NCBI GenBank assembly: GCA_000155695.1
Contig: DS990592.1
Location: forward strand, 3,919,820-3,983,819
Source: Verrucomicrobiia bacterium DG1235
GTDB taxonomy: Bacteria; Verrucomicrobiota; Verrucomicrobiia; Opitutales; Opitutaceae
Direction of reading: 5' to 3'
Length of the DNA: 64,000 nucleotides
This document shows positions 24,936-32,626 of this stretch, one piece after another (the first letter of the stretch is position 1; every line of letters starts with the position of its first letter). The translations under genes and the position numbers were made by a program. The notes under the pieces are model-generated. The model saw only the letters and a program-made list of their open reading frames with translations, did not search any database and was not told the DNA's origin.

Positions 24936-27900
24936 CTATCGATAGAGGACCGGGAGGAGGCTGGAGTAGGGTGGCTCTGCGAGTTTTAGTCCGCTGCTGA
25001 AAGTGGCTTTGCGGAGTTGCTGCGCGGCGGTGTCGCCGCCTTCGAGAGCGAAGCGGAGAATGGGGGCGTAGGGGGTGAGGGACTGGTCGGGCTTGAGGCG
25101 GTCGATGGCGCCTGTGAGGGAGTTGACGGTCCAGAGGGGGGTGGCGGAATCGAGGTCTTGGAGGAGGTCGGCCTTGCCGTTGGAGAGTACGTAGCCGGCG
25201 AGTTGGTAGTCGCCGTTGGCGGCGCTTTGGTAAAGTTCGGCGATGGCGGCGACTTCTTTTTGCGGAAGGGTTTCGAGCTTTTGTTCAACGAGTAGTCTGT
25301 ATTCAGATGATGGAACGGTTTGCTCGATGGTGGAAAGCCAGAGCGTTTGGCTGGTTTCGCCGACGGCCAGCGCGTCGAGTTGAGCGACTCTTTTCTTGAG
25401 GGCGGGGCTGAGGGCGAGTCCCCACTTCCATGGGTGGAGTTCCATGAAGCTGATGAACTGTTGTTGCCAGTAGACGCGGAATGCGGGGGAGAGTTGGTCT
25501 TGTTGTTCGAGGCTTTCGAGTTGTTTGAGGACGGCAAGGCGGTCGGCTCCGCCGAGGAGGTGGCTGATTGTGTTTGCGATGGTGCTGTTGTAGTATTCGG
25601 ATTCTGGAGACAGTGTGGATGGCTTGTAGAAAAATCCCCAGAAGGAGCCGTCGTCGCGGGAGATGAATTGGATGTCGCGCGGAGCGGGCTCGGGTTTTCC
25701 GAGCTCGTCGAATCCGCGGACTCGGAAGGTGAATGCCACGTGGGACTCGTTTTGCTGGGAGTCGGATTTTGAGATGGGTTCGACGAGGTAGATACGGTAT
25801 TCGGATTGTGGATCTGCGGAGCCTTCGAAGTACTGGACGGTGGATTGGTAGACGTTGGCGAAGGCTTCCGGATTTTGGAGGCGAGTGAGGTAGGCGCGTT
25901 CCTCTTCGGTGAGCTCGGCTTGGGTTTGGAGGTAGTTCTGTCCTTTTATGAAGGCTTTTTCGGCTTCCGAGTGAGCGAAAAGGGATTGGCTGTTTCGGAG
26001 ATCGGCGAAGGCTGATTTTAGTCGAAGGGTTTGGGAGATTGCGGTTTTTTGATCTGTTGGGAGTATGTCGAAACTATGGATACGTTCGAGTTGGTTTAGG
26101 TAGGGCGTAAGTTCTTTGGTTTCGGCGAGGCGGAGCCATGCGTCGTCTAGGGCAGCCCATTTTGTTTCAATGGCGGCGAGCTGTTGGGTGGAGCTTTGGA
26201 TGAGTGGGGCGAGCTGGCTGCGGCTCGTAGCGGCGGAGTCGGATTGGAGTAGTGTGTTGAGCGTTTGGATACGAGATTCGGCGGCGTTTTGGAGTCGTTC
26301 GAATTCGGCTCGGGTTTTGGCTTGGGTGGCGTTGTTGGCGGCGATGCGCAGCTCACGCTCGACGCGGGCGATTTCTTGGCGGTCTTTTTCGAGAGCGGCG
26401 GATTTGTTGGCTTCGAACTGGGCGAGTAGGACGTTGAAGCGCGTTTCGGCTTCCTGTCCGAGGTCGGGCGCGAGGTTGGTGCGTGTTTTTCGAATATCAG
26501 CGGCGATGCGATCGATGGCGGCTTCGTTTTGGAGGGCGTCGGGGCTGGAGGCGAGTTTGGCGAGGTCGGCGACGGATGAGGTGTATTCAGTTTCTAGCGA
26601 CGACTGAAGGTCGAGCCAGTCGGTGAGGAGTTCGCCTTGGTTCGCTAGGCTGGAATTTGGTTCGGCTTGGGTAATGGCGGCTGACCAGGTTTCGAGAGAG
26701 TTGCGGACTTGATCGGTCTGGCCGGATTGCTCTGTGGCTTGAAGGGCGGCGAGGGCTTCTGACTGGAGGGCTGCCTCGTTTTCACGTTTGTTGTTTTGTT
26801 GGACGAAATAGGTGGCAGTGAAGATTCCAATGGCGAGGAGTGCGGCGATGGCTCCGTAGAAGGGGAGCTTTTTGCGGCGGGCGTAGGCGTAGGCTGATTT
26901 GATCTCTTCTTGGAGGTCGGCGGGGATTTGGTTGCCGGTTTTGGTGGCTTGGGTTTCGAGGGACTTGAGTTTTGCGACTCGGTTGGCGATGGGTACGGCT
27001 TTGCCTATGTTGGTTTTGCCGTTGCGAATTTCGGCGATGGCGAGGCGTATTGAAATACTGGATTCGTGTTTGGAGCGAAGGCGCGAGAGTTTGGTGGCGA
27101 CTTGCTCTAGTTCGGCTCGGAGTTCGGTCTCGAGTTGCCCGCGGGCTTCATGGATGGCGATGATGTAGTCGCAGTCGAGGTAGGTGTTTTCGATGCTTTG
27201 CCAGTCGGCGGTTTCGGCGAGTTCCTTGGCGGATTCGACGAGGGCGTGGACTTTGTCGGCGAGGGTTTTGTGGTGGGCGGCGGTGCCGGCGGCGAGGGTT
27301 TCGGCGAGGAGCGCGTTGGTGGATTCGGCGAGGGGGAGGCCGAGGGATAGGTAGCGGTGGGCGGTTTCGGTGGCGGTTTCGGTGGGGATGAGCTGCTCGT
27401 GGATGTCTTTGATTTCGGCGGCGGCGGTTTCGACGAGCTGGGCGCGTTTGGCGGCGGCTTCTTCTTTGGCGTTGGGGTCGTCTGGGTAGCGGTCGGCGAT
27501 GAGCTCTATGATTTGGTAGGCGCGGATTTGCTGTTTTTTGGAGCGAATGGCGGTCCGGTATTGCTTGAAAAGCCAGTCTTTCAGGTCGCCTTGCTCGTCG
27601 ATGGCGGATTGAATTTTGGATACGCTTTCGGCGTCGACGGGATCGGCCACTCGCCAGCCGTAGGTCTCGCAGCGCGTTTTCCATGCTTCGACGAAGGTGT
27701 GGTCGAGGGAGCGGGCGGTTTCGAGGAGGCGCGGGTGGGCGTTTTCGATGAGAAGGCAGTCGAGCAGGGTACCGTCTGCGAGGGCTTGAAGGGCGCGTTT
27801 GAGGTCTGCGTTGGCGCGGGTGACGGCTTCGGCCTGCTGCCAGGCGAGTTTGGCTGTTTCTAGGCCGTTTGATTCGCCGGTAATGGCGGCGCGGATTCGG

Positions 27901-27941
27901 TAGGCGAGGCGGTTGGCTTCTGGGTAGGCGGAGGCGATCAT
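24936..27941 (-). CDS. Large coiled-coil membrane protein of the GTPase system
   Basis: The start is taken at 27941, where the ATG overlaps the stop of the upstream gene (ATGA), giving 1001 residues; a TTG at 27989 is less likely. Residues 1-355 are charged and helical. One membrane segment lies at about 358-380 ('PFYGAIAALLAIGIFTATYFV'), followed by a long coiled-coil stretch (about 380-640) and a C-terminal globular part with aromatic-rich blocks such as 'RDDGSFWGFFYKPS' and 'YWQQQFISFMELHPWKWGLAL'. No enzymatic motif was recognised. The tight coupling with the GAP1-like and GTPase genes implies one membrane-associated complex, with this protein as scaffold or effector. That role is inferred from position. 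Confidence 0.7.
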   Translation of the reverse strand: MIASAYPEANRLAYRIRAAITGESNGLETAKLAWQQAEAVTRANADLKRALQALADGTLLDCLLIENAHPRLLETARSLDHTFVEAWKTRCETYGWRVADPVDAESVSKIQSAIDEQGDLKDWLFKQYRTAIRSKKQQIRAYQIIELIADRYPDDPNAKEEAAAKRAQLVETAAAEIKDIHEQLIPTETATETAHRYLSLGLPLAESTNALLAETLAAGTAAHHKTLADKVHALVESAKELAETADWQSIENTYLDCDYIIAIHEARGQLETELRAELEQVATKLSRLRSKHESSISIRLAIAEIRNGKTNIGKAVPIANRVAKLKSLETQATKTGNQIPADLQEEIKSAYAYARRKKLPFYGAIAALLAIGIFTATYFVQQNNKRENEAALQSEALAALQATEQSGQTDQVRNSLETWSAAITQAEPNSSLANQGELLTDWLDLQSSLETEYTSSVADLAKLASSPDALQNEAAIDRIAADIRKTRTNLAPDLGQEAETRFNVLLAQFEANKSAALEKDRQEIARVERELRIAANNATQAKTRAEFERLQNAAESRIQTLNTLLQSDSAATSRSQLAPLIQSSTQQLAAIETKWAALDDAWLRLAETKELTPYLNQLERIHSFDILPTDQKTAISQTLRLKSAFADLRNSQSLFAHSEAEKAFIKGQNYLQTQAELTEEERAYLTRLQNPEAFANVYQSTVQYFEGSADPQSEYRIYLVEPISKSDSQQNESHVAFTFRVRGFDELGKPEPAPRDIQFISRDDGSFWGFFYKPSTLSPESEYYNSTIANTISHLLGGADRLAVLKQLESLEQQDQLSPAFRVYWQQQFISFMELHPWKWGLALSPALKKRVAQLDALAVGETSQTLWLSTIEQTVPSSEYRLLVEQKLETLPQKEVAAIAELYQSAANGDYQLAGYVLSNGKADLLQDLDSATPLWTVNSLTGAIDRLKPDQSLTPYAPILRFALEGGDTAAQQLRKATFSSGLKLAEPPYSSLLPVLYR

Positions 27942-30067
27942 GGCAGGGAGGTCCGAACCTTGGTGGATTGCTTGCTGATGACAATCCAATCCTTTTCAGA
28001 GGTGGCTTGAATCGCGGCTTGTTTGAGGGATTGGGCTTTTTTTGTTCGCGTTTGGTTTTCCTGGTAGGCGTGGAGTTGGTTTTTGCTGAAGAGGCTGCTG
28101 GTTTCGGCGAGGCGGCGTTTGGCGGCTTCGAGGGCTTCGAGGGTGTAGCCTAGGATGGTCTGTTCCATGAGGTCTTGGCGTACGAATGTGGCGCGCCATT
28201 GGTCGCGGATGCGTATCCAGGAGTCTTCTCGGTTGCGAGCATCGAGATTGAGCAGGTTGAGGGCTTCGTGAATGAGGGTGGCGGTGTCTAGGGGGGAGCT
28301 CGGGCTCGGGCTGCGAAGCGGGGCGATGGCGTCTTGAAAGGCGGTGGATTGGAGGGCGAAGTCCCGGCTTTGGTCGACTTGATTGACGAAGAGTTCGCGG
28401 AGGTATTGGGCTAGGCTTAAGGGGCTGTCGGCAGTGAGGAGTTCCTGTTGGTCGAAGGCGAGGTAGGAGGCTGACTCGTCGAGGCCGAAGGGTTCGGGGA
28501 TGTCGAGGATGAGGGCGTATTGGGAGTTTTCTAGGGCGGCCTGTTTTTGGGCGAAGTAGGCTTCGAGCGCTTCGAGCGTTTGTGGATCTAGGCTTTGGTA
28601 GGGGAAGCTTTCTTGCTGGAGGTAGGCGTCGATGGAGGCGTGGAAGGCGTCGGGTGAGAAGGTCCCGGTTGGGAGTCCGTCGAGTGGCGTGAGGGCTGGC
28701 GAGGTATCGTTTGCAGCGAGCTGAAGGGTTGGCGAAACGAGGGAGGAGGGGATGAGGGCGAGCTGCGCGAGGTTTGGGTAGCTGATGTGGGATAGCGGGA
28801 TGGAGTAGTTGTTGCCCTCTTTTCGTATCAGCTTTTTCGGTACGGTAATGCCGTTTTCGAGTGATCCCGGGTTGGGGGATAGGAGTTGGTCGAGGAAGGC
28901 GATGATTTCTGCGGGGGCGTCTTCTCCTACGTTGGCGAGGAATCCGGCGGTGGCTCGGGCGGACGTGAGCTCGGCTCGCGGGTATCCAGCGTCGGCGAAG
29001 GCTTGCCAGACTTCTTCGCGGGCTTGCAGTGATTTGGCGGCTAGGTTGGCGGAATTGAGTTCGGGGTGAACGAGCGTGTTGGTTTTGTGTGATTGGATAA
29101 AGAATACGAGGAGTGCGACGCAGATGAGGGCGCTGCCTGCGATGGCCCAGTTGATGGAGCGGGAGAGCTCGCGCCTGCCGAAGCGGCGGGGCGGGCGTTT
29201 GCGTTTGCGGTGGTCGTACTCGGCGGGGATTTCGACGACGGGGGCTTTTTTGAGAATGTCGGCGGTGGGTGAGGCTGTTTGTTTCGAAGCCGGTTTTTGC
29301 GTGTTTTTCTCTTGTTGGGTAGCTTGGAGCCTGAGCTTTTTTTCGCTTGGTTTGGGAGCGGGTTCCTTTTCTGGCGTGAGGGGGCGGGAGTCGAAAGCGA
29401 CTTCGTAGGGGAGGGTGATATTTTCGAGCATGCCGCTCCAGGCGAAGTCTTGCGGCTGGTCTGTGGGCAGGAGGCAGCTGGTGAAGGGGTGGGTCCAGCG
29501 TTGGCCGGCGGGTAGGTCGTTTAGGACGCGGCGGAGGTGTTCGACGAGTTGCTTTTCTTCGTGTAGCGGAATTTCGAATACGTTGGTGAAAGCGGTGCCG
29601 TCTTCTATAACGCGTTGGAAGTGGTGGGGCAGGGTTTGCGTGGCCCAGAAGGATTCGATGTCTTGCAGGTCGAATGCTTCGAAGGGTTCGAGAATGCGGG
29701 GGGGCTCTTCCCACTTCTCGCGCCAGTTGCGCCAGTTGAGGAGGATGGCGGCGGGGTTGGGGAGTCCGGCTGTTTCTGAAGAGGGGAAGGCTAGGTGGTG
29801 GGCGATGTGGTTGTTGCGCTTGGAGTAGTCGGTACCGGATTCGTGGATACGGCTGAGAATGTGGTAGACGCCTGAGCGCAGGGTGACGATGCGGTAGCGT
29901 AGTATGAGGGGATGGCCGCCTTTCGAGTCGGATGTGTAGCGGCTTTGGCTTTCCAGTTCGGCGATCAGGTCTGGGGGCAGGTCGCGATCTCGAGCTACGC
30001 AGCAGAAGCCGGATTTGCCCGGTTCGAGGCCCCGCTTGGCGCTGGTGTGTATGTATTGGAAGCTCAA
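27938..30067 (-). CDS. GAP1-like (GTPase-associated protein 1) membrane protein
   Basis: The best start is a TTG at 30067, directly before 'SFQYIHTSAKRGLEPGKSGFCCVARDRDLP', which matches the start of the GAP1-N2 domain ('...QYIYTSA..GL.PG.SGFCTVA...'). This gives 709 residues. The rest of the domain runs to about residue 140 ('LTLRSGVYHILSRIHESGTDYSKRNNHIAHHLAF'). A basic linker follows, then one membrane segment near 302-325 and a helical C-terminal region of about 380 residues. GAP1 proteins are known from computational work on NTPase-dependent conflict systems as constant partners of small GTPases; the biochemical role is unknown. The gene is coupled to both neighbours (26-base gap upstream, 4-base overlap downstream). 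Confidence 0.78.
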   Translation of the reverse strand: MSFQYIHTSAKRGLEPGKSGFCCVARDRDLPPDLIAELESQSRYTSDSKGGHPLILRYRIVTLRSGVYHILSRIHESGTDYSKRNNHIAHHLAFPSSETAGLPNPAAILLNWRNWREKWEEPPRILEPFEAFDLQDIESFWATQTLPHHFQRVIEDGTAFTNVFEIPLHEEKQLVEHLRRVLNDLPAGQRWTHPFTSCLLPTDQPQDFAWSGMLENITLPYEVAFDSRPLTPEKEPAPKPSEKKLRLQATQQEKNTQKPASKQTASPTADILKKAPVVEIPAEYDHRKRKRPPRRFGRRELSRSINWAIAGSALICVALLVFFIQSHKTNTLVHPELNSANLAAKSLQAREEVWQAFADAGYPRAELTSARATAGFLANVGEDAPAEIIAFLDQLLSPNPGSLENGITVPKKLIRKEGNNYSIPLSHISYPNLAQLALIPSSLVSPTLQLAANDTSPALTPLDGLPTGTFSPDAFHASIDAYLQQESFPYQSLDPQTLEALEAYFAQKQAALENSQYALILDIPEPFGLDESASYLAFDQQELLTADSPLSLAQYLRELFVNQVDQSRDFALQSTAFQDAIAPLRSPSPSSPLDTATLIHEALNLLNLDARNREDSWIRIRDQWRATFVRQDLMEQTILGYTLEALEAAKRRLAETSSLFSKNQLHAYQENQTRTKKAQSLKQAAIQATSEKDWIVISKQSTKVRTSLP

Positions 30068-30073
30068 GAGGTG

Positions 30074-30094
30074 GAGTAGTGAGTAGTGAGTGGT
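30074..30094. repeat. Heptamer repeat GAGTAGT x3 between the GTPase and GAP1-like genes
   Basis: GAGTAGT-GAGTAGT-GAGTGGT fills nearly the whole gap between the GTPase stop (30094-30096) and the TTG start at 30067. A change in copy number would alter the spacing for translation of the GAP1-like gene. The variant GAGTGGT also occurs after the tRNA genes near 32434 and 32453. Confidence 0.65.
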
Positions 30095-31932
30095 TAGGAT
30101 TGTTTGGTGACGAGCTGGGGGGCTTGTTGGGTGAGGATCCAGAGGGCGGGGGCGGTGGCGAGGATGGGCTTGAGGCGTCGCGGGTTGGGGGCGAGGCGTC
30201 CGGCGAGCGGGCCTTCGGCGATCTCTTTGGGGGAGTGGCCGAGGGGTGAAATGGGGAAGTAGGTGACGCGGGTGGAGATGGACTCGGCGTTGGCGACGAT
30301 GGTGGGGCAGAGCTGGGCGAGGAATTGGCGGACTTGGGTGGAGTTGGCGGCGATTTCCTCGTTTGTGAGGGGGCGGTCTTCGGGGAGGTGAAGGGTGCCT
30401 TCGGGGAGGAGGTTTTGCCAGAGGTCGAATTTGCCGACGAGGATGGCGAGGGGGGTATCGACTTTTTGGTGTGATTCGAGGGCTCGCATTTTTTTTATGC
30501 GGACGCCGAGCTCGGCGAGGATGGTGTCTTGCTCGTCGGTGGCGTGGGTGCGGAGCTGGGGGTCGCGCTTGCGGCGGAGGAGCTTGCGGAATGCGGGGGA
30601 GGTGGAGGGGTCGAAGAGGAAGAGGACGCCTGCGGAGGCGGCGACGTGGAGGGCGCCGGGGGAGTCGTCGAGGGCGATGCCTGGTTTGAAGTGTTCGCCG
30701 GCGTTGTCGTAGAAGACGAGGGAGGCGCGGTTGTCGGGGGACTGGAGGTTTTGGAGGTAGTAGACGAAGGGGCGGGGGAGTGGGACGAGTTTTCCGTTGC
30801 GGTGGAGGCGTTCGTACATGACGCCTTCGAAGTCGGTTTTGGAGATGAAGGCGTCTTCTGGGGAGGTGGCGGAGAAGAGGCGGTTTTTCATCTCGTTGAG
30901 CTGGGCGTTGCCGGAGGGGTCGCCGTCTTGGAGATTGGCGCCGAAGTGGCGGATGAGCTCTTCGGGGAGCTGCCGCAGGAGGACGGAGAGGTAGTAGGAT
31001 TTGCCGGAGCTGGGGGCGCCGACGAGGGAGAGGATGAGCTGGCGTTGGGCGAAGAAGGAGGGTGGGAGTCGGCCGCGGCAGTGGGGGCAGGCGAGGTCGA
31101 CGGAGGAGACGCCTTCGGAGTCGAGGGCTTGGCCGAGGGAGTTGAAGCGTTCGGCGGCGAAGCGGAGCTTTACGTGGGAGCCGAGGATGGGATCGCCGGT
31201 GAGGGCGTCGTGCACGGCGATGTTGAGGGCGTCTCCCGGGGCGAAGGTTTTCCAGCAATAGGGGCAGGGGCGCTCTGGGGAGTCGGGGTGGGTTTCGTCT
31301 TGGCTGAGGCCGAAGTCGGGGAGGGTGTTCTTCGGGCCGCTGGCCGCTGGCCGCTGGTTACTGGTTCCTGAAGATGGGGTCGTAGGTGCCGGGGATTCGG
31401 TTGTGGGATTGGTTTGCGGGGGGGTGGAGAGGCTGTCGATGAGGTCTGCGAGGGTGTAGCTGGCGTCGCCGAAGGTGGGGAAGGCGAGGTAGTCTTGAGG
31501 GCTGCTGAAGCGGGACCTTAGGTGGGAGGCGGCGAGTTGGGAGGCGGGAAGGGTTTCGCGATCTTCGGGATTGTCGCGCGGGGCGACGTCCCAGTTGCCT
31601 TCGGAGAATCCTTCGCCGAGGCGGTCGGGCTTTCGGGTGAGGCGGATGACGATGAGGTGGTTGTTGAGGGAGAGGCCGTAGTTGCGATTGGGCTTGAGTG
31701 GGGTTTCGCGAGAGAGGGTGCGTCCGTCGAGGCGGATGGGCACGGTTTGGTCGACCGGTTCGAGGGAAAATTCTCCGGAGAGTTGGTGAATGCGGCAGAG
31801 CGGGGACTTTCGTCCGTCGTTGGAGCGCCCGCTCAAGTTGACCGGGAAGCTCTCGGTTTGGTTGAGGGAGCGGGTGGAGCAGTCGCCGATGGCGAGCCGG
31901 ATTTTAGGGCGAAAAAGGTCGAACAGTCCCAT
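30094..31932 (-). CDS. GTPase with FHA-like and zinc-ribbon N-terminal regions
   Basis: The start ATG at 31932 (MGLFDLFRPKIRL) is chosen because upstream in-frame sequence is AT-rich and reaches into the tRNA region. The protein has 612 residues. About 25-105 are FHA-like in pattern ('CRIHQLSGEFSLEP...RLDGRTLSRETPLKPNRNYGLSLNNHLIVIRL'). A Pro/Thr/Ser linker follows, then two CxxC pairs (223/226 and 282/285) forming a split zinc ribbon. The GTPase core has the P-loop G-A-P-S-S-G-K-S with Lys 311, D-N-A-G at 409-412 as switch element, and G-K-F-D ending at 503 in the position of the NKxD motif. This resembles GTPases that partner with GAP1 proteins in conflict systems. It is the first gene of the three-gene operon. 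Confidence 0.78.
   Translation of the reverse strand: MGLFDLFRPKIRLAIGDCSTRSLNQTESFPVNLSGRSNDGRKSPLCRIHQLSGEFSLEPVDQTVPIRLDGRTLSRETPLKPNRNYGLSLNNHLIVIRLTRKPDRLGEGFSEGNWDVAPRDNPEDRETLPASQLAASHLRSRFSSPQDYLAFPTFGDASYTLADLIDSLSTPPQTNPTTESPAPTTPSSGTSNQRPAASGPKNTLPDFGLSQDETHPDSPERPCPYCWKTFAPGDALNIAVHDALTGDPILGSHVKLRFAAERFNSLGQALDSEGVSSVDLACPHCRGRLPPSFFAQRQLILSLVGAPSSGKSYYLSVLLRQLPEELIRHFGANLQDGDPSGNAQLNEMKNRLFSATSPEDAFISKTDFEGVMYERLHRNGKLVPLPRPFVYYLQNLQSPDNRASLVFYDNAGEHFKPGIALDDSPGALHVAASAGVLFLFDPSTSPAFRKLLRRKRDPQLRTHATDEQDTILAELGVRIKKMRALESHQKVDTPLAILVGKFDLWQNLLPEGTLHLPEDRPLTNEEIAANSTQVRQFLAQLCPTIVANAESISTRVTYFPISPLGHSPKEIAEGPLAGRLAPNPRRLKPILATAPALWILTQQAPQLVTKQS
31335..31369. repeat. In-frame-breaking heptamer tract in the GTPase gene linker
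   Basis: GGCCGCT occurs three times in a row, followed by the related GGTTACT and GGTTCCT, in the coding sequence of the Pro/Ser linker. Because the unit is seven bases, gain or loss of one copy would shift the reading frame upstream of the zinc-ribbon and GTPase domains. Confidence 0.65.
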
Positions 31933-32069
31933 AGGAGGGCGGGAAATTGGTTGGAAGAAAAAGCAATTTGAGGGTGTGGAGAGGCTATGGCAAGAGCGGG
32001 AAGCGGGCCAGCTCGCGAGTGAGAAAATTGTTAAGCAGCAAGGAGATTCGAAATTTTGAAAAAAAAGCC

Positions 32070-32104
32070 TTGCGCGGGATAGTCGGATTTCTAGGTTCTG
32101 CGGC
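32070..32104 (+). promoter_or_regulatory. Promoter of tRNA-Glu copy 1
   Basis: TTGCGC (32070-32075), 16 bases, then TAGGTT (32092-32097), then a GC-rich discriminator ending TTCTGCGGC just before the tRNA. The same elements with the same spacing occur before the second tRNA gene, including an identical 17-mer TTTCTAGGTTCTGCGGC (32088-32104). That conservation supports the call. Confidence 0.7.
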
Positions 32105-32114
32105 TCTTGCATAT

Positions 32115-32192
32115 GCCGCGTTCGTCTAGCCAGGCCTAGGACACATGGTTTTCATCCATGCGACAGGGGTTCGAATCCCCTACGCGGTACCA
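32115..32192 (+). tRNA. tRNA-Glu (TTC), copy 1
   Basis: A full cloverleaf can be drawn: acceptor GCCGCGT/ACGCGGT, D arm GTCTAG...AGGAC, anticodon stem CATGG/CCATG with loop TTTTCAT (anticodon TTC), T arm AGGGG-TTCGAAT-CCCCT, and encoded CCA at 32190-32192. The D and T arms match the known bacterial tRNA-Glu pattern. Confidence 0.95.
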
Positions 32193-32197
32193 TTTTC

Positions 32198-32233
32198 AAA
32201 AAACCGTCACTCTTCCGGGTGGCGGTTTTTTTG
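32198..32233 (+). terminator. Terminator after tRNA-Glu copy 1
   Basis: A stem of AAACCGTCACTC with GGGTGGCGGTTT (GT pairs allowed, loop TTCC) followed by a T run, starting a few bases after the CCA end. Confidence 0.8.
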
Positions 32234-32305
32234 TTGGGGTGGTGTTGTCTGGGATTTAAGGGTCCAGCTGGACTTGGGCGGCGACTTGGGCAGGAGAAAT
32301 TCCAC

Positions 32306-32340
32306 TTGCGCGAGGGGTGATTGTTTCTAGGTTCTGCGGC
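32306..32340 (+). promoter_or_regulatory. Promoter of tRNA-Glu copy 2
   Basis: TTGCGC (32306-32311), 16 bases, TAGGTT (32328-32333) and the same 17-mer TTTCTAGGTTCTGCGGC (32324-32340) as before copy 1, while the 16-base spacer itself has diverged. Confidence 0.7.
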
Positions 32341-32351
32341 TTCCTGCTTGA

Positions 32352-32429
32352 GTCCCGTTCGTCTAGCCAGGTTTAGGACACTTGGATTTCATCCAAGAGA
32401 CAGAGGTTCGAATCCTTTACGGGACGCCA
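32352..32429 (+). tRNA. tRNA-Glu (TTC), copy 2
   Basis: Acceptor GTCCCGT/ACGGGAC, anticodon stem CTTGG/CCAAG with loop ATTTCAT (anticodon TTC), T arm AGAGG-TTCGAAT-CCTTT with one GT pair, discriminator G and encoded CCA. Acceptor and anticodon stems differ by compensating changes from copy 1, while the D arm is nearly the same. Position 32 is A rather than the usual pyrimidine. Confidence 0.93.
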
Positions 32430-32626
32430 TTGGAGTGGTGAGTTTTAAGGAGTGAGTGGTGAATTGTTCGAGGGGAGGCGATTTGAAACTGTGTCTCGCC
32501 TTGGCTTGTCGAAGTTGGACGGAGCGAACTTGCGACAGGCCCAGCATGAGTTCGCTGGACTTGGCGAATGGCTTTAGGCGATGCGTTTGGTGACGCTAGA
32601 TGGAAGACTGGGTGTGGAAGCGGGTT

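Noticed and set aside
27996-29714. Long Arg/Pro-rich open frame on the minus strand inside the GAP1-like gene
   Set aside because: It overlaps the real gene in another frame. The composition (Arg, Pro, Ser, no hydrophobic core) is the shadow expected from high-GC third positions.
30074-31369. The short heptamer arrays as a CRISPR array
   Set aside because: Units are 7 bp and contiguous with no spacers. No CRISPR-like repeat-spacer structure was seen anywhere in the window.
31932-32112. Longer N-terminus for the GTPase gene starting at 32112
   Set aside because: The extra 60 codons are of different composition, run to the edge of the tRNA gene and cover its promoter.
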